64,000 nucleotides of DNA from Microscillaceae bacterium (GCA_003483885.1 DMXI01000174.1:1-64000), one strand, 5' to 3'; shown: positions 18,901 to 29,400, numbered from the stretch's first letter. Numbers and translations are program-made. Notes: generated from the sequence alone by a model not told the origin.

Positions 18901-21676
18901 GGTACATCCAGGCTTGGCTAAGCTGCGTGATGGAGGAATTTTTAGTAAGGAATCGGTAGATGAAGTATTGGCCCTTATTCGTCGCCCTGAAGATTTCGAA
19001 TCGGTGGCCAAGGCCATTGCCAAACTTGACCAAACCAAACTTAAGGGTTTGTCAGCCCGCTTCTCCGAAAAGGATGTATTATACCTGCTCTATTATTTTG
19101 ATGGCAACCTAAGCAAAGTCCACCTGCATTTACTCAAAAATAAAGGGCGATTTGGCGATAAAGGACACCAGGTATACCACACTGTGCGGGAATATGAGTT
19201 TTTGAAGTCTAAGGTAGAAAACCCCAAAGACATTCAAAATACGACCAAATACAAGCTACAGGCCGATCAGTTGAAACAAAAATTTGGGGAAGCCAAACAG
19301 GCGCAAGAGGCTGAAGCCCAGGTCTGGAATCAAAAACGTTCGGAACTAAATGCCCTCAAAAAACAACAAAAAATAGATCAGGAAAAACTGGAAAATACCG
19401 GCACTGAAATCCGTGCCAAGCAACAGGCCCTGGCCAAACAAGAGATACAGGAAGAGAAGTTTGGCAAGCTCACCGAAGGTAAAAAGATGATCAACGAAGA
19501 AGGGGTGGAAAGCTGGCAGCAAGGCCAACAAAACCGCTTGAATTACCAAAAGCAAGAGCTGAATAAACTGGTAAAAGTTGAGCAAAAGCAGGCTCAAGAA
19601 ATGACTCGACTACAAGAAGCATTTGAGGCCAAGCAGATGAAGGAGGCCGATCAGTTTTACAAAAAAATGGGTAAAATTGAGCACGAACAAAAGCAGATTC
19701 TCAAAAATGACAAAACCAATAAAGCTGCCCTCGATCGCCTCGCCAAGCAAGACGAGGAAATAGATGCTTTTATCAAAAAACAGGAAAAAGCAGCCAAGGA
19801 GTTTGAACAAAAACAGCAAGAACGCCGCACCCAGCTCAAAAACACCCGCCAACAACTCGACCAGCAACAAGCCAGGGTAGACCAGCACCAAAGGCTTGGC
19901 AAACAATACCAAAAAGCGGCTCAAGCGATCAAGGAAGGCATCGAGCTACGCAAGCAAATTAGCAAGTTGCAAGACCAGCGCGGTGAATTGCTCACTAAAG
20001 TGCAGGAAACCGAAAAGCAAATTATGAACTTGCGCTTACAACTGAACCAGTTGGGGGCCTCTAAAGCCAGCCTCAGACGACAAATCCAGGAATTGACTGC
20101 GACCAAAAACGAGCAACAGGCCCTGGTGGTACAAAAAGATATGGAGATTGCAATGGCCGAGGAAAAACTGGCTAAACTTGCCAAAGATGAAAATGCCTAT
20201 TCGTTAGATATCCAAAAATCGATTAAGGGTGAGCTTTCTGCCGAAAAAATAGGCGAACTACTAGATAAAAACGTGGCCCCCAAGGACATTGGGCAATTAG
20301 AACAATTTGTAGATCAGCAAGCCAAACGGGTGCAATCTTTTACCGATAAAGGGCGACAGGCCGGGAAACAGTACGCTATCGAAAAAGAGAATCTGAAACA
20401 GAAAAACAACACCAAAACAGGTTTGGAGAATCAAAAAAGAGATTTGGAAAGAGATATTGCCCGCTTGACACCTCAAATCGGTAGCAGCTCCCATATTAAG
20501 CCTATAAAAGGGAAAAAAACTAGACGCAACAAAGGAGGTGCCCCCAAAAGACAAAGTATTATGAAACGCTTGACCAATGCCCAAACCGAACTAAACAACG
20601 TACAAGCTCAGCTTAAAAAACTGGAGCCCGAGCTTAAAAAAGCTCAAAATGATACCAGACACTGGGAAGCCAAACAAAAAATTAATCAGGCAAAAGCCAC
20701 CCAGGAACAAGCCAAACTAGAGGTATACAAAGAATTTTTGGCCCTACAAGAGAAAATAGCCAAAGGCCGTAAAAACCTCCAGGCCAGTGAGCAAGCCTAC
20801 GATCAGTTTCGAAAAAAACTCAATCAAAGCGAACGGCAATTGCGCCGCACCGATGTCAAAGCTGGGGCTTATCGAGCGCCCCAAAAACAAGCTTTAGATG
20901 AAGCCGTAAACCTTGCCAGGGTCAAGTACGAAACCGCTCAAAAGCGCTTTGATACTCACCGATTGAGCCGCAGAGACTACAAACGTAAATACAAAGTAGC
21001 CAAACAAAATTATGAAGCTTTACAAAGCTTGCAAAAAAGCCAGCAAGCCGCGGAAGCAGAACAGGCCGCTAGAGGCGAAAAATTGACCCTCAGCTTCAAA
21101 ACCATCCACCAAGCTGCGGTCAAACTTGTGAAGCAACATAGCAAGCCCCCTGCTATGAAAGCCTGGTGGAAAATTTGCAAAATAGGTCGTAAGTTATTGA
21201 AACCCTCTGGCGGACCAGTGCCTACTCAAGAAGCGGCCGCTCTACTGCAAATTACAGCTCTGGAAAAAGTACTCGACAACCACCTGACCGATAAAAGCTT
21301 GCCCACCTTGCCTAACAATGAGGCCGATCTGTGGAAAATGCTCTACGCTGAGATAGAAAAATCAGGCAGTAGCTATTACGCCTCGGGCCAGTACAGTAGC
21401 TTGCTGCAAAACCTGCGGGGTATTCAGCAGCACAACGCCAAACTCCTCCAAATCCAGGTAGAAATTCGGACTAAAGAGCAACAATTACGTAATTTGCAAA
21501 AAGTAGCCTGGAAAGACCAGGAACTTTCGCAGGCCGAAGAAGTTTTACTAGAGGCGCTGGACGAAGCCGTGAGCCTGGAAGAAGGCCGCCTAAGCCAGAA
21601 ACAAATAGAGGAAATCAAAAAAATGGTGGAGCAAATTCAAAAAGAACAGGAAACTGACTCGCCTAAAAAAGAATGA
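15818..21676 (+). CDS. Giant membrane-spanning coiled-coil protein of unknown function
   Basis: 1952 residues, no signal peptide. The N-terminus is acidic, with degenerate EGTD/EKTD repeats (about 30-70). It is followed by a beta-rich domain opening DVDGDQIPELEV (about 85-300) and a mixed region to about 790. A hydrophobic Gly/Ala-rich cluster follows (about 800-855, WWKYAGYVALTLFAIGLALY then GGLAGGAIGAA), with further hydrophobic helices (about 870-1000). A very long Gln/Lys/Glu-rich coiled coil spans about 1140-1750, and a helical C-terminal domain ends acidic and basic (about 1760-1952). The Gly/Ala membrane cluster recalls the pre-toxin or translocation segments of polymorphic toxins and injection-system payloads; this is inference. 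Its stop overlaps the next gene by 4 nt. The AAA+ ATPase two genes on may remodel or load it. Confidence 0.8.
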   Translation: MGGHTHEKLSGNRSSQIGDLGDDNTFEEKTYFEETIDLEGTDIEKTDLDGTDNEGTDFEEDDLIYQNGPENGKIHKKTTHKFFEPITRKIDVDGDQIPELEVTFTALDAKRVQAKIIYLPTGADTTFTFAPLAGTKGLQLYHQDPSDGVVPHRFYFNEPDYTKVFYASQKKWGKSYNEKAERRRQYIDSFAKLDTLPSEDLIKANTEFVGFLSVLDISFKPERATNSYAYFIEFEDSNQTWYIQDHEFEKSNLTGEGQIVHDQTETRTEAKQAKDRKVSSFTVPIAVGRKKQHKFMITFEKHQDDDKGIANISVDKWLGTRKIPIPSKFADLKRPIVTEKTNHLEIRFKGAYDTVLRIHERYQLIEKGEEGDSDDEVFALIVHTDALPDVGQKKASSDAKKLCGRTSLITYKIQYIDGSYKAYHNTGDDYTDEGEFEQHATQDARLRISNQSDSHSEQEELLNIEIRELRLIEAYLRDKSFIDVGGQPVSGSKIFMDYLDLVIAVRRMGNQLAVSQEANKQSPSWLAMRKDAEKKAIRFLYSGYPTIKKTMNQMGIESPVKKKSTGPLVLDPSKMRHHDQPKELKITLPVEIENIALFLRDQQWTKVKDAIRSFHRIFEDMTFLDKKTQVEELFEEKAKKEAATISDPNKKKEAERQARIKNSRDQAEAIKGVAAEFNMDKRYKAFVKQKQTPEKVHKVKALFYPEHLNVGPDIKEPVSIELPLYYYQKDGHWHLVSLVNKAPGNTFTSTESTKVKAGEKHPPFEMFTALDRDDHLPKGILYYEIPGGDSKKIHITSKTPWWKYAGYVALTLFAIGLALYTGGLAGGAIGAAAESIAGTTFFLAGAVGATGAVCNIIDDSYQDKLTLKSIVVNGLDIVGAFIGALKLFKIGTSVKAANATKLGTEASHWGKIGLKSLNARYRYILLEKLDLGVDATMVVIGSVDGFAQVISVMEGPGTLSQKTEDILKILPLLVLQGALFLGTVKGRRNNIKDAEKGKILGAVAKASPGGGKGEGNAPPKSAIEVDPKVHPGLAKLRDGGIFSKESVDEVLALIRRPEDFESVAKAIAKLDQTKLKGLSARFSEKDVLYLLYYFDGNLSKVHLHLLKNKGRFGDKGHQVYHTVREYEFLKSKVENPKDIQNTTKYKLQADQLKQKFGEAKQAQEAEAQVWNQKRSELNALKKQQKIDQEKLENTGTEIRAKQQALAKQEIQEEKFGKLTEGKKMINEEGVESWQQGQQNRLNYQKQELNKLVKVEQKQAQEMTRLQEAFEAKQMKEADQFYKKMGKIEHEQKQILKNDKTNKAALDRLAKQDEEIDAFIKKQEKAAKEFEQKQQERRTQLKNTRQQLDQQQARVDQHQRLGKQYQKAAQAIKEGIELRKQISKLQDQRGELLTKVQETEKQIMNLRLQLNQLGASKASLRRQIQELTATKNEQQALVVQKDMEIAMAEEKLAKLAKDENAYSLDIQKSIKGELSAEKIGELLDKNVAPKDIGQLEQFVDQQAKRVQSFTDKGRQAGKQYAIEKENLKQKNNTKTGLENQKRDLERDIARLTPQIGSSSHIKPIKGKKTRRNKGGAPKRQSIMKRLTNAQTELNNVQAQLKKLEPELKKAQNDTRHWEAKQKINQAKATQEQAKLEVYKEFLALQEKIAKGRKNLQASEQAYDQFRKKLNQSERQLRRTDVKAGAYRAPQKQALDEAVNLARVKYETAQKRFDTHRLSRRDYKRKYKVAKQNYEALQSLQKSQQAAEAEQAARGEKLTLSFKTIHQAAVKLVKQHSKPPAMKAWWKICKIGRKLLKPSGGPVPTQEAAALLQITALEKVLDNHLTDKSLPTLPNNEADLWKMLYAEIEKSGSSYYASGQYSSLLQNLRGIQQHNAKLLQIQVEIRTKEQQLRNLQKVAWKDQELSQAEEVLLEALDEAVSLEEGRLSQKQIEEIKKMVEQIQKEQETDSPKKE

Positions 21677-24054
21677 TCATGGGCTTTACTACCATTCTCA
21701 TATCAAATATTTTACACATTGTCCTTCAGGGACGATGGCTGTTTACTTTTTTACTTGTATTATTGATGCAAACCACTCCTGCTACTGCCCAAAACAAATG
21801 GGAAATTGCCCTGGAATGGGCCAATAGCTATAAACATTTCCAACCGCGACAATGCCTCAAAATCGTGGACCATATTTTGCGGCGAGACAGCACTCAAGCC
21901 GAGGCTTATTATATCAAGGCCCGCATCATCATCGAATGGGGTTGGTGGCGCGAGGCCATTCAATGTTACAATGAAGCTCTACGATATCGCCCCGAATGGA
22001 GCAAAGACAAACTATTGATGGGGCAAAAACACATGGCAGAACTCAATAGTAAAGCCTATCCCGAAGCCTTGGCTACTGCCGATACTCTCATAAAGCATTA
22101 CCCTAAAACAACCGAATATTATGAGGATAAGGCCACTATTTATCAATATCAACGCCAATATACTCAGTCGTTGGAGTGGTGGGATAAAGTCATTGCCTTA
22201 GATCCTAATAAATGTAAGTATCACGTCGAGAAGGCTTATGTCTATAAGCTTCTGGAAAATTATTCTTCAGCTCTGCAAGAGTATCAACTGGCCCTTAAAA
22301 AAAGCCCACTGGATAGTGAAGCTGAACCTGAAAGATATCGGCAGTATATCAAAGATATGCAGACGAATCTTCAATACCGAACCGATGAACAGCGGAAGCA
22401 AGCCAAATTAAATAAGAAAATAGCCCTGGTAACCGCTAAGATCAAAGTAAAACCTGAAGATTATGACCTATATTGGGACCGTGCTCTCATTTATGACCGT
22501 GCAGGGCGCCACCAAGAAGCTATACAAGATTATAACCACATTCTTACCTTGGACACCAGCAAAATGTCTCAGGAAGAGTATTTTAGAGTCTTACAACAAA
22601 AAGCGCGTAACGAAAGAACTATAGGGCTTTACAAACAAGCATTGGAAAGCATTAGCGTTCCCCTGAAAGCCAGCAACTATGCCAGTACTTTTTTATCTTC
22701 TCGTCATTTTCTATATTATTTTGCTGGCGAATATGACAAGGCTTTAGCAGATGTAGAGATGCTGCTTAAACGTGAACCCAAAAATGGTATTTACATGGCT
22801 GCGCGAGCTGATACCAAGCGGAAAATGGGAGACTACCTCGGGGCCTTACAAGACTACAAAGCTGCCGATAAACTCGGAAACCCGGGCATTCCAGCAGACA
22901 TTCAGGAATGTAAAGCGAAAGCAGGTATCATCTTCAATAGAGAAGCCAAGAGTGAACTAAGACATTTACTTATCATTAAAGATTTGGATACGCTACTGGC
23001 TCGCCTGGATACCTACCAACAACAACACCCTCAGGAAAAGTTGATTTATTATTACCGAGCTTTAACCTACGCCCAATACCACAAATATGACTTGGCTCGA
23101 GCCGCCTTCCAAAAGGCTTTGGAAATGGCTCCTGAATATCAGAAAGATTTTGATTTTATGTGGGCTCGGGCCCAAAACCTGCATCATGGCAAATACTATC
23201 CTGAAGCCCTCCAGGCCTACAAGGATATTCAAAAAAACATTGTGGGGCATGGAGGGGATACCTCCTGGCAAATGGGGAAGATTTACCAAGAAATGGAAGA
23301 TTACCAGAACGCTTATGTGCAGTTTAGTATAGGTATCCAGATGGCAAAAGATCCTGATCTCAAAATTGCTATTTATTATGAACGGGCCATTCTATATCTC
23401 CAAGACCTTGAGTATTACGATAAAGCCCTCAAAGATTTAAACATCATCAAAAAAACCAATCCCGGGTTAGCCCAAACTGCCCTGGCTGAAACTCAGGAAA
23501 TGCTCAATATGCTGAAGGAAGCTGATGAATTAGAAGAGCAATTGAAGAATCCTGCAGTCAAGCATCGGGATTCTTTATTGGTCAAAAGGGCTCGCTTGCT
23601 TTACGAGGCTAGTTATTATGGAGCCGCCTGGAAAGATTTCGAGGCCGCGGTAAAAATCAACCCCGACCTCATGAGTGACCTCGACTTTGCCTTTTACTGG
23701 GCCGAAACTGGGCAATTGGGTAAAATAAAATACCCTGAAGTCATCGAAATTCTGAAAAAAGCCATTGCCCTGCACCCTAAAGACGATGACTTACTGGCGC
23801 TGCTAGGCAGGGTGTATTTGGCCACCAAACAATACCAAAAATCGGTGGAGGCGTATGACGTGATGATCAACCAAACCCAGCAGCTAGACGATTACATAGA
23901 AGTAATGGCCGAAAGAGGCAAAGCCAAAGTGGGGCTTAAAGATTACGAAGGGGCCTGGAAAGATTTTATGGCCTATCTGGAGGATTACCCCTCGATGGAA
24001 TACTTTATTGAAAAAGAATTGAAAATTTGTCGGGAAAAATTGAATAAGGACTAG
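21673..24054 (+). CDS. Exported TPR-repeat protein
   Basis: 793 residues. The ATG overlaps the stop of the giant gene (ATGA), so the two are translationally coupled; a second ATG two codons on is equally possible. Residues about 20-40 form the hydrophobic core of a signal peptide ending TPATAQ, so the protein is exported to the periplasm or outer membrane. The rest is a superhelix of TPR-type helix pairs, for example A-x-A-Y-Y-I-K-A-R-I and the AIQDYNHILTLD and EALQAYKDIQK units. No enzymatic motif is seen. A scaffold or receptor role for the giant protein is inferred from the operon only. Confidence 0.85.
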   Translation: MIMGFTTILISNILHIVLQGRWLFTFLLVLLMQTTPATAQNKWEIALEWANSYKHFQPRQCLKIVDHILRRDSTQAEAYYIKARIIIEWGWWREAIQCYNEALRYRPEWSKDKLLMGQKHMAELNSKAYPEALATADTLIKHYPKTTEYYEDKATIYQYQRQYTQSLEWWDKVIALDPNKCKYHVEKAYVYKLLENYSSALQEYQLALKKSPLDSEAEPERYRQYIKDMQTNLQYRTDEQRKQAKLNKKIALVTAKIKVKPEDYDLYWDRALIYDRAGRHQEAIQDYNHILTLDTSKMSQEEYFRVLQQKARNERTIGLYKQALESISVPLKASNYASTFLSSRHFLYYFAGEYDKALADVEMLLKREPKNGIYMAARADTKRKMGDYLGALQDYKAADKLGNPGIPADIQECKAKAGIIFNREAKSELRHLLIIKDLDTLLARLDTYQQQHPQEKLIYYYRALTYAQYHKYDLARAAFQKALEMAPEYQKDFDFMWARAQNLHHGKYYPEALQAYKDIQKNIVGHGGDTSWQMGKIYQEMEDYQNAYVQFSIGIQMAKDPDLKIAIYYERAILYLQDLEYYDKALKDLNIIKKTNPGLAQTALAETQEMLNMLKEADELEEQLKNPAVKHRDSLLVKRARLLYEASYYGAAWKDFEAAVKINPDLMSDLDFAFYWAETGQLGKIKYPEVIEILKKAIALHPKDDDLLALLGRVYLATKQYQKSVEAYDVMINQTQQLDDYIEVMAERGKAKVGLKDYEGAWKDFMAYLEDYPSMEYFIEKELKICREKLNKD

Positions 24055-24113
24055 CTTGATTAGCAGGCTATCAATTTTGAGAAACACAACACATTGAACA
24101 AGCATTATTTGAT

Positions 24114-26168
24114 ATGAAAGCATTTCACCAACAAGCCATTTCGGAGGAAATACAATGGCTCGATACATTGATCAAACATCGGGTACAAGAGCTTAACCAA
24201 GAGGAAGGCCAAACGGCGGCTTCTATTGCCGACATTGCCTACCCTCCCTCCCATCACTTTGAGTGCCACTATCAACAATTGTTGCAAAAGTATGAATTTG
24301 ACATTCCCGAACGACTGCTATTGGCATTGGCCATTGCTCGTGGCGTATTTCCTCAAGTGTTTAAACCTTTGGTGAAAGTATACAAAAACATAGACAAACA
24401 ATATGAATTTGGAGGCATCTTAGAACCCGACTCAAATCGGTTTATCCCTACACTACGCACATTGTTTTTTCTATTATCGGGGCGCAACCTTCAAGAGCAA
24501 TTTTACCATCACCTTACTTTTACGCCCCAGCATGTACTATTCGAATACAGTATTGTAAATCTGGAAAATGATCCGCGCAAAGAGCAAGTGGTACACGATG
24601 ATTTGCTTTACCAGCGAATCAAAATCTCTGATGCTTACCTCAAATACTTTTTGGGAGGCGAGATGCCTACTCTGGATAGCGAAGAAGGATTCCCGGCTAC
24701 CTTACTTGAAACCGACAAAACCTTTGATGATTTGGTATTACCTGATCAGGTAATTAAGCAACTGGATGGCCCGATGAATTATATCAAGGGTTATCGAGAA
24801 TTATTGAAAAAATCTGATACCAAAGGCAAAATTAAGCCAGGATATTTGATTTTATTGCACGGTAAACCGGGTACAGGTAAAACGCTCACTTCGTCAGTAA
24901 TGGGCAATTATCTAGGGGTAGAAGTGTACTACTTGAGCTTGTCTCGGGTAGTGTCTAAATATATAGGTGAAACCGAGAAGAACCTCGAAAAAGTTTTCAA
25001 TCGTTTAGAAAAAAAGCTGTGCATCTTGTTTGTAGACGAAGCCGATGCCCTGTTTGGAAAGCGTACTGAGGTACAAGACAGCAAAGACCGTTATGCTAAC
25101 CAGGAAGTGGCCTATCTCTTACAAAGAGTCGAACGATTTCCTGGGGTGGTGATTTTGGCTACCAATTATGAGCAAAACCTGGACGATGCCTTTACTCGCC
25201 GAATATTATCACACATTCATATTCCACTACCTAACCAGGAAGCCCGTACCCAGCTTTGGCAACGCAGCATTCCTCAAAGCTTCCGTTATGAATACAAAGC
25301 CCTGGCCCAGCAGTTGGGAGAAGCTTTTGCGCTTACCGGGGGAAACATTAGCAATATTATCAAACAGGCTTGCTTAAAAGCCACCCAGGAAAACACACAA
25401 ACCCTTTTGTACAAAGAACATTTAGAAGAGTTTATAGAGTACGAATTCAAAAAGGAGAAGCGTGACTTCAAGGAAACGAATTTCCGCAAAATACCAGACA
25501 AAGTGGGCTACCTTAAACCTTCTCCTGCAGATGAAGCCCCACTCTCGGAAACCCAGGAAGCCCAAGTAAAGCTGTGGCTACAATATTTACCTTCAGGTTG
25601 GAGTTTTGTACCCGACAGGCTCCCCCAGTATTTGGCTCAACAAATACAACTCACCGAGGAGGAAATTCATCAAACCCTACAACTGGTATGGTCACGTCAC
25701 CACCAGGATGTCGTGAAGGCTTTTGATTTTTCTAAACTGGCTCCTGGATTCAAGGCCATTTTCAAAAAGCATTATGCCTCTGAAAAGCTCGCCGAAGATG
25801 CCTGGAATAATATCAAACAAATGATTGAACAGGCCATAGGGCATACTCCAGCAGTAGCTCCCGACTCCCTTAAAACAGACACGAGTCAAACCACTCCTTC
25901 TAACCAAGGCAACGATGCTTGGATATCTGGCCCTGAGGCAGAAAAACTTTGGAACAAACATTTGCCTAAAGGCTTCGAGTTTGTACCTGCCAGTTTACCC
26001 AAAAATATCAGCCGTTTTTACAAAGTAAGGGAAAGTCACATTAAAAAAATATTGGTTAAAGCCTGCACCCTGGCCTCTAAGGAAGGTACTCAGCAGATTC
26101 AATACACAGCACATATTGCGCAACATTTGGAAGAAGTATACAAAGAAGAAAATATGGAGTTTAAGTAG
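24114..26168 (+). CDS. AAA+ ATPase of the injection-system-associated (Afp15-like) type with repeated lid modules
   Basis: 684 residues, cytoplasmic. An N-terminal domain (1-230), with the helical segment ERLLLALAIARGVFPQVFKPL and a later FDDLVLP motif, resembles that of ATPases encoded in extracellular contractile injection system loci. The AAA+ core carries Walker A GKPGTGKT (250-257), the pore-region motif SKYIGETEKNL, Walker B LFVDEADALFGKRT (Asp308, Glu309), the DRYANQEVAYLLQRVE segment, sensor 1 ATN and Arg fingers TRRI. After the normal lid (about 385-455) come two further units (about 477-585 and 606-684) of the form W-x-x-x-LP-x-G-F/W-x-FVP-x-x-LP, each followed by a lid-like helical pattern. 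It starts 59 nt after the TPR gene, in the same operon. Family assignment rests on remembered motifs. Confidence 0.82.
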   Translation: MKAFHQQAISEEIQWLDTLIKHRVQELNQEEGQTAASIADIAYPPSHHFECHYQQLLQKYEFDIPERLLLALAIARGVFPQVFKPLVKVYKNIDKQYEFGGILEPDSNRFIPTLRTLFFLLSGRNLQEQFYHHLTFTPQHVLFEYSIVNLENDPRKEQVVHDDLLYQRIKISDAYLKYFLGGEMPTLDSEEGFPATLLETDKTFDDLVLPDQVIKQLDGPMNYIKGYRELLKKSDTKGKIKPGYLILLHGKPGTGKTLTSSVMGNYLGVEVYYLSLSRVVSKYIGETEKNLEKVFNRLEKKLCILFVDEADALFGKRTEVQDSKDRYANQEVAYLLQRVERFPGVVILATNYEQNLDDAFTRRILSHIHIPLPNQEARTQLWQRSIPQSFRYEYKALAQQLGEAFALTGGNISNIIKQACLKATQENTQTLLYKEHLEEFIEYEFKKEKRDFKETNFRKIPDKVGYLKPSPADEAPLSETQEAQVKLWLQYLPSGWSFVPDRLPQYLAQQIQLTEEEIHQTLQLVWSRHHQDVVKAFDFSKLAPGFKAIFKKHYASEKLAEDAWNNIKQMIEQAIGHTPAVAPDSLKTDTSQTTPSNQGNDAWISGPEAEKLWNKHLPKGFEFVPASLPKNISRFYKVRESHIKKILVKACTLASKEGTQQIQYTAHIAQHLEEVYKEENMEFK

Positions 26169-26181
26169 ATGCTTAAACTCC
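26156..26181 (+). terminator. Hairpin enclosing the ATPase stop codon
   Basis: Perfect 10-bp inverted repeat (26156-26165 with 26172-26181). The stop codon TAG lies in the 6-nt loop. It probably ends the three-gene operon. No T-run follows. Confidence 0.6.
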
Positions 26182-26487
26182 GAAACACTTTCTGGGTACC
26201 CATTAATTAGCGAGATATATCCCTATAAATTTATATACCATCGTTCAAGGCTTAACACATAGAGCCTCCTCGATCTTTTAGAAACTTGTTTATAATCCAT
26301 CATTACAAACTGATGTAAAGCCGAGTACTACCCCTCAATACCATACTAAAATCTACCTGTCCATTCATTGTCCATTGTGAATTCTAGCCTGAGAAATGTT
26401 AATCAGCGTATTTGCTGTAATCAACCACATTACGCTTCTCAAACCAGCATTTAGCTTACAACTCAGACTCTATTCACAAAGTATACA
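26182..26487. other. Intergenic region
   Basis: About 300 nt without a supported gene. It presumably holds the promoter of the 2256-residue protein. No repeat or RNA structure stood out. Confidence 0.5.
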
Positions 26488-29400
26488 ATGACTCATAAGA
26501 AAAATAAGATTTGCCTATTTGGAAGGAATACAGGTATTCCACCAATGGCCACAAAACCTCAAAAATCGCCAAAGTGGTGGTTTCATATGTTCCATATCCT
26601 GGTGTTGATATTATTGCAACTCCAGGTAGCTTTTGCCCAACCACCTACCGCAGTAACTTCTGTCGAAATTCGTGATCGTAATGGATACCATACATATGGT
26701 GTACTCTCCAATACCCCTATCACTGATGTTCCATTAAATAGTTTGAGATTCATCATTAATTTTGACAGAGCTACCGATCCTGCTACTGGCGATAATTTCG
26801 ATACAGGAAGTGACGCTGATGCCTTAGTCAATATCATAGAAGTGGGTGGGCCAAACACTGATTTATTATCTGTAGCTCAGACTAGTATCCTTACCGCCTC
26901 CGAAGCAGGAAATGAACAATCATTTCGGATCAATGTGGTTTTTACTCAAGATTTAAAACCCAATACTGAATATACCTTTCGAATAAACGCAGAAGGAGCC
27001 AGAAGAAAAGGCGGCAATACTGCAGATGACGACGTGGTACAATCCGAATTTACTTTTAGAACCACCCAAGCACTTGTGGTCACGCCTGGAGCTTCTTCCA
27101 GTACCATTTGTAATGGTGAGATGGCTACGCTTACGCCTATTTTTATTTCTGAAACTTCACAATATGGTTTTATTCGAAATGTACCCAACAATCAATATAT
27201 AGATATTGTCTCGAGCGATAACACCTTTAGTTTTGATAACAATAATGTAAATAAAAGCGTCACTGCCACCTTTTTAGGCCCTACCACCAATACAAACGAA
27301 CCTCGGGTAATTAGTGTAGATGCCAACACAAACCGTATTAGAATCACTTACACTACTGAAGATGCAACCAATATCATCAGTACACTTAGGATTTCTGGTG
27401 TAAGGGTAACCTATACTGGCAATGCTGCTACCGCCAGTACAAACCTACAGTTAGCAACTGCCAATAATAGACATCATCGTTTTAATGGATTAACTGGCAT
27501 AGCACTGGCTACTGTCAATGGGGGCACTCAAGATGTAAGTTTAAATTTTCCTAACAACAGTGTCATCACTGGACCTAATCGACTTTGCCTCAACCCTACG
27601 CCTTCCACTGGCACATATTCAGTGAATACTGTACCAGGAGCAGATGCTTATTATTGGACAGTAGACGAAGGGTATTATAACGTGGATGTAACTCCAGCAA
27701 GTGTTACCCGATTAGCCAACAACACTTTTAGATCAACCACTACTCAAATTAGCATTACGCCTCAACCCACCCCTCCCAACAATAATTACCCCGCCATTGT
27801 GATACGGGCAGGTAATAATTGTCGCCGAGGAACCAATACGCTGAATGCATCCATTACGGTAGGAAATCTCAATGACAATAATTTAGATGGAGCCGATTTT
27901 CCTAACCTCTCGGTTACGTTTTGTAATGGTGAAGGCTTCCAACGAATTACAAGGCCAGCAGTACCAGGAGCCACCCAATACCAATGGACCATTCCTACGA
28001 ATATTTTTACCAACGCCACCAACACGATCATCACTCCAAACAACTTTGTGGAATTATCGCCCAATGCTGTGGGCAATGGGGTAATCAGAGTACGCGCCTT
28101 CAATAGCTGTAACCAAGGGGTAGAACGTGATTTAAATGTAACTGTAACTAATACCCGAACCGACAATACGTTGAATACCGCTTTTCCCAATAACAATGTG
28201 GCCTACTGTGTAAGCGATGGTGTTCAACGAATTACTGCTAATCCTGTACCTGGTGCAACTCAGTACGAATGGGTTTTCCCTAACAACTTTACTGGAGCTA
28301 CCAGTCCAGTACTTACCGCTAATAACTTTCTAGATTTAAATCCAGCCCAAGCGGGTAATAACCTCCAAGTCAATGTGCAAGCCCGTAATGGTTGTCGCAG
28401 GGGTACCCAGGCTACTTTAAATGTAACGATCAATAACCCCACAGTTCCTACATTTAATATGACCACTCCAGGGAATTTCAACCCAGCCTCGCATGCCACC
28501 AACAATACCGCTCTGGACATTGCCAACAATGCTGGAAACCAAACCATTACCGAAAATGGGGCAGGAAATGCGGTATTCTCAGGTCCTGGAGTAGCCATTG
28601 ATAATAATAATTATATTTTTTACCCAAACCTGGTTACCCTCAATACGCCACTCAAAATTGACTACACTTACACCGAGAATGGCTGCTCAACCAACGGTTC
28701 GTTTTACATTCGGGTTACCAACGCTTCGGCCATTATTACCGGGCTCAATAACAAGTACTGTAATAATAATCCAGTGCAAAGATTCAATGTGAAGCGACAA
28801 ATTGTGAGTTTCCCCATCGCTGAAGCGGATGTTATTTTGTTCAAAGTAGGAGCTGGCAATGTGCTTACCCAGATCCCAAGGGGTGCCAATACTGGCTTCA
28901 ACCGGGACAATGCCAACGATACGCCTACTGACTATAGCTTTACCATTAATCCCTCGCAATTAGAACCATCTCTTAACCTGGATAGTGTTAAATACCGAAC
29001 TCGGGTAACCATCAATGTAGGTGGCTCTCCCATTGCCATCGATCAGGATTTCGATATTTTTCCAGCTCCCAATCCAGGTATTTCAGTAGCCAATAATAAC
29101 AGCTCTTTCAGTGTTTGCGGAAGTTCCTCTCACCTTTACCGAGTGACTACCCCCAGTGTAGGCAGCACTTATCAATGGCAAATTCTCTCTGCGGATGGGG
29201 TATTTGCCCGAACAAACAATCAAACTACTACTGGAGAAACGGTTACGATCAATTGGAATGCATTTACAAACCAAGACCCAACCCAAACCAAGGCAGTGAC
29301 GCTAAGAATTACCGAAACCAATGCCAATGCCTGCATCAGAAGTTTTGACCAGGTAATCACTGTATTTCCTCAACCACCAGTCCCTACGTTCCAGGTAGTA

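Noticed and set aside
18583..19038. 151-codon minus-strand ORF inside the giant gene
   Set aside because: Ser/Pro/Ala-rich antisense shadow of the long in-frame coding sequence.
27786..28196. 136-codon minus-strand ORF
   Set aside because: Antisense to the Ig-repeat giant. The same type of shadow recurs opposite each Ig module.
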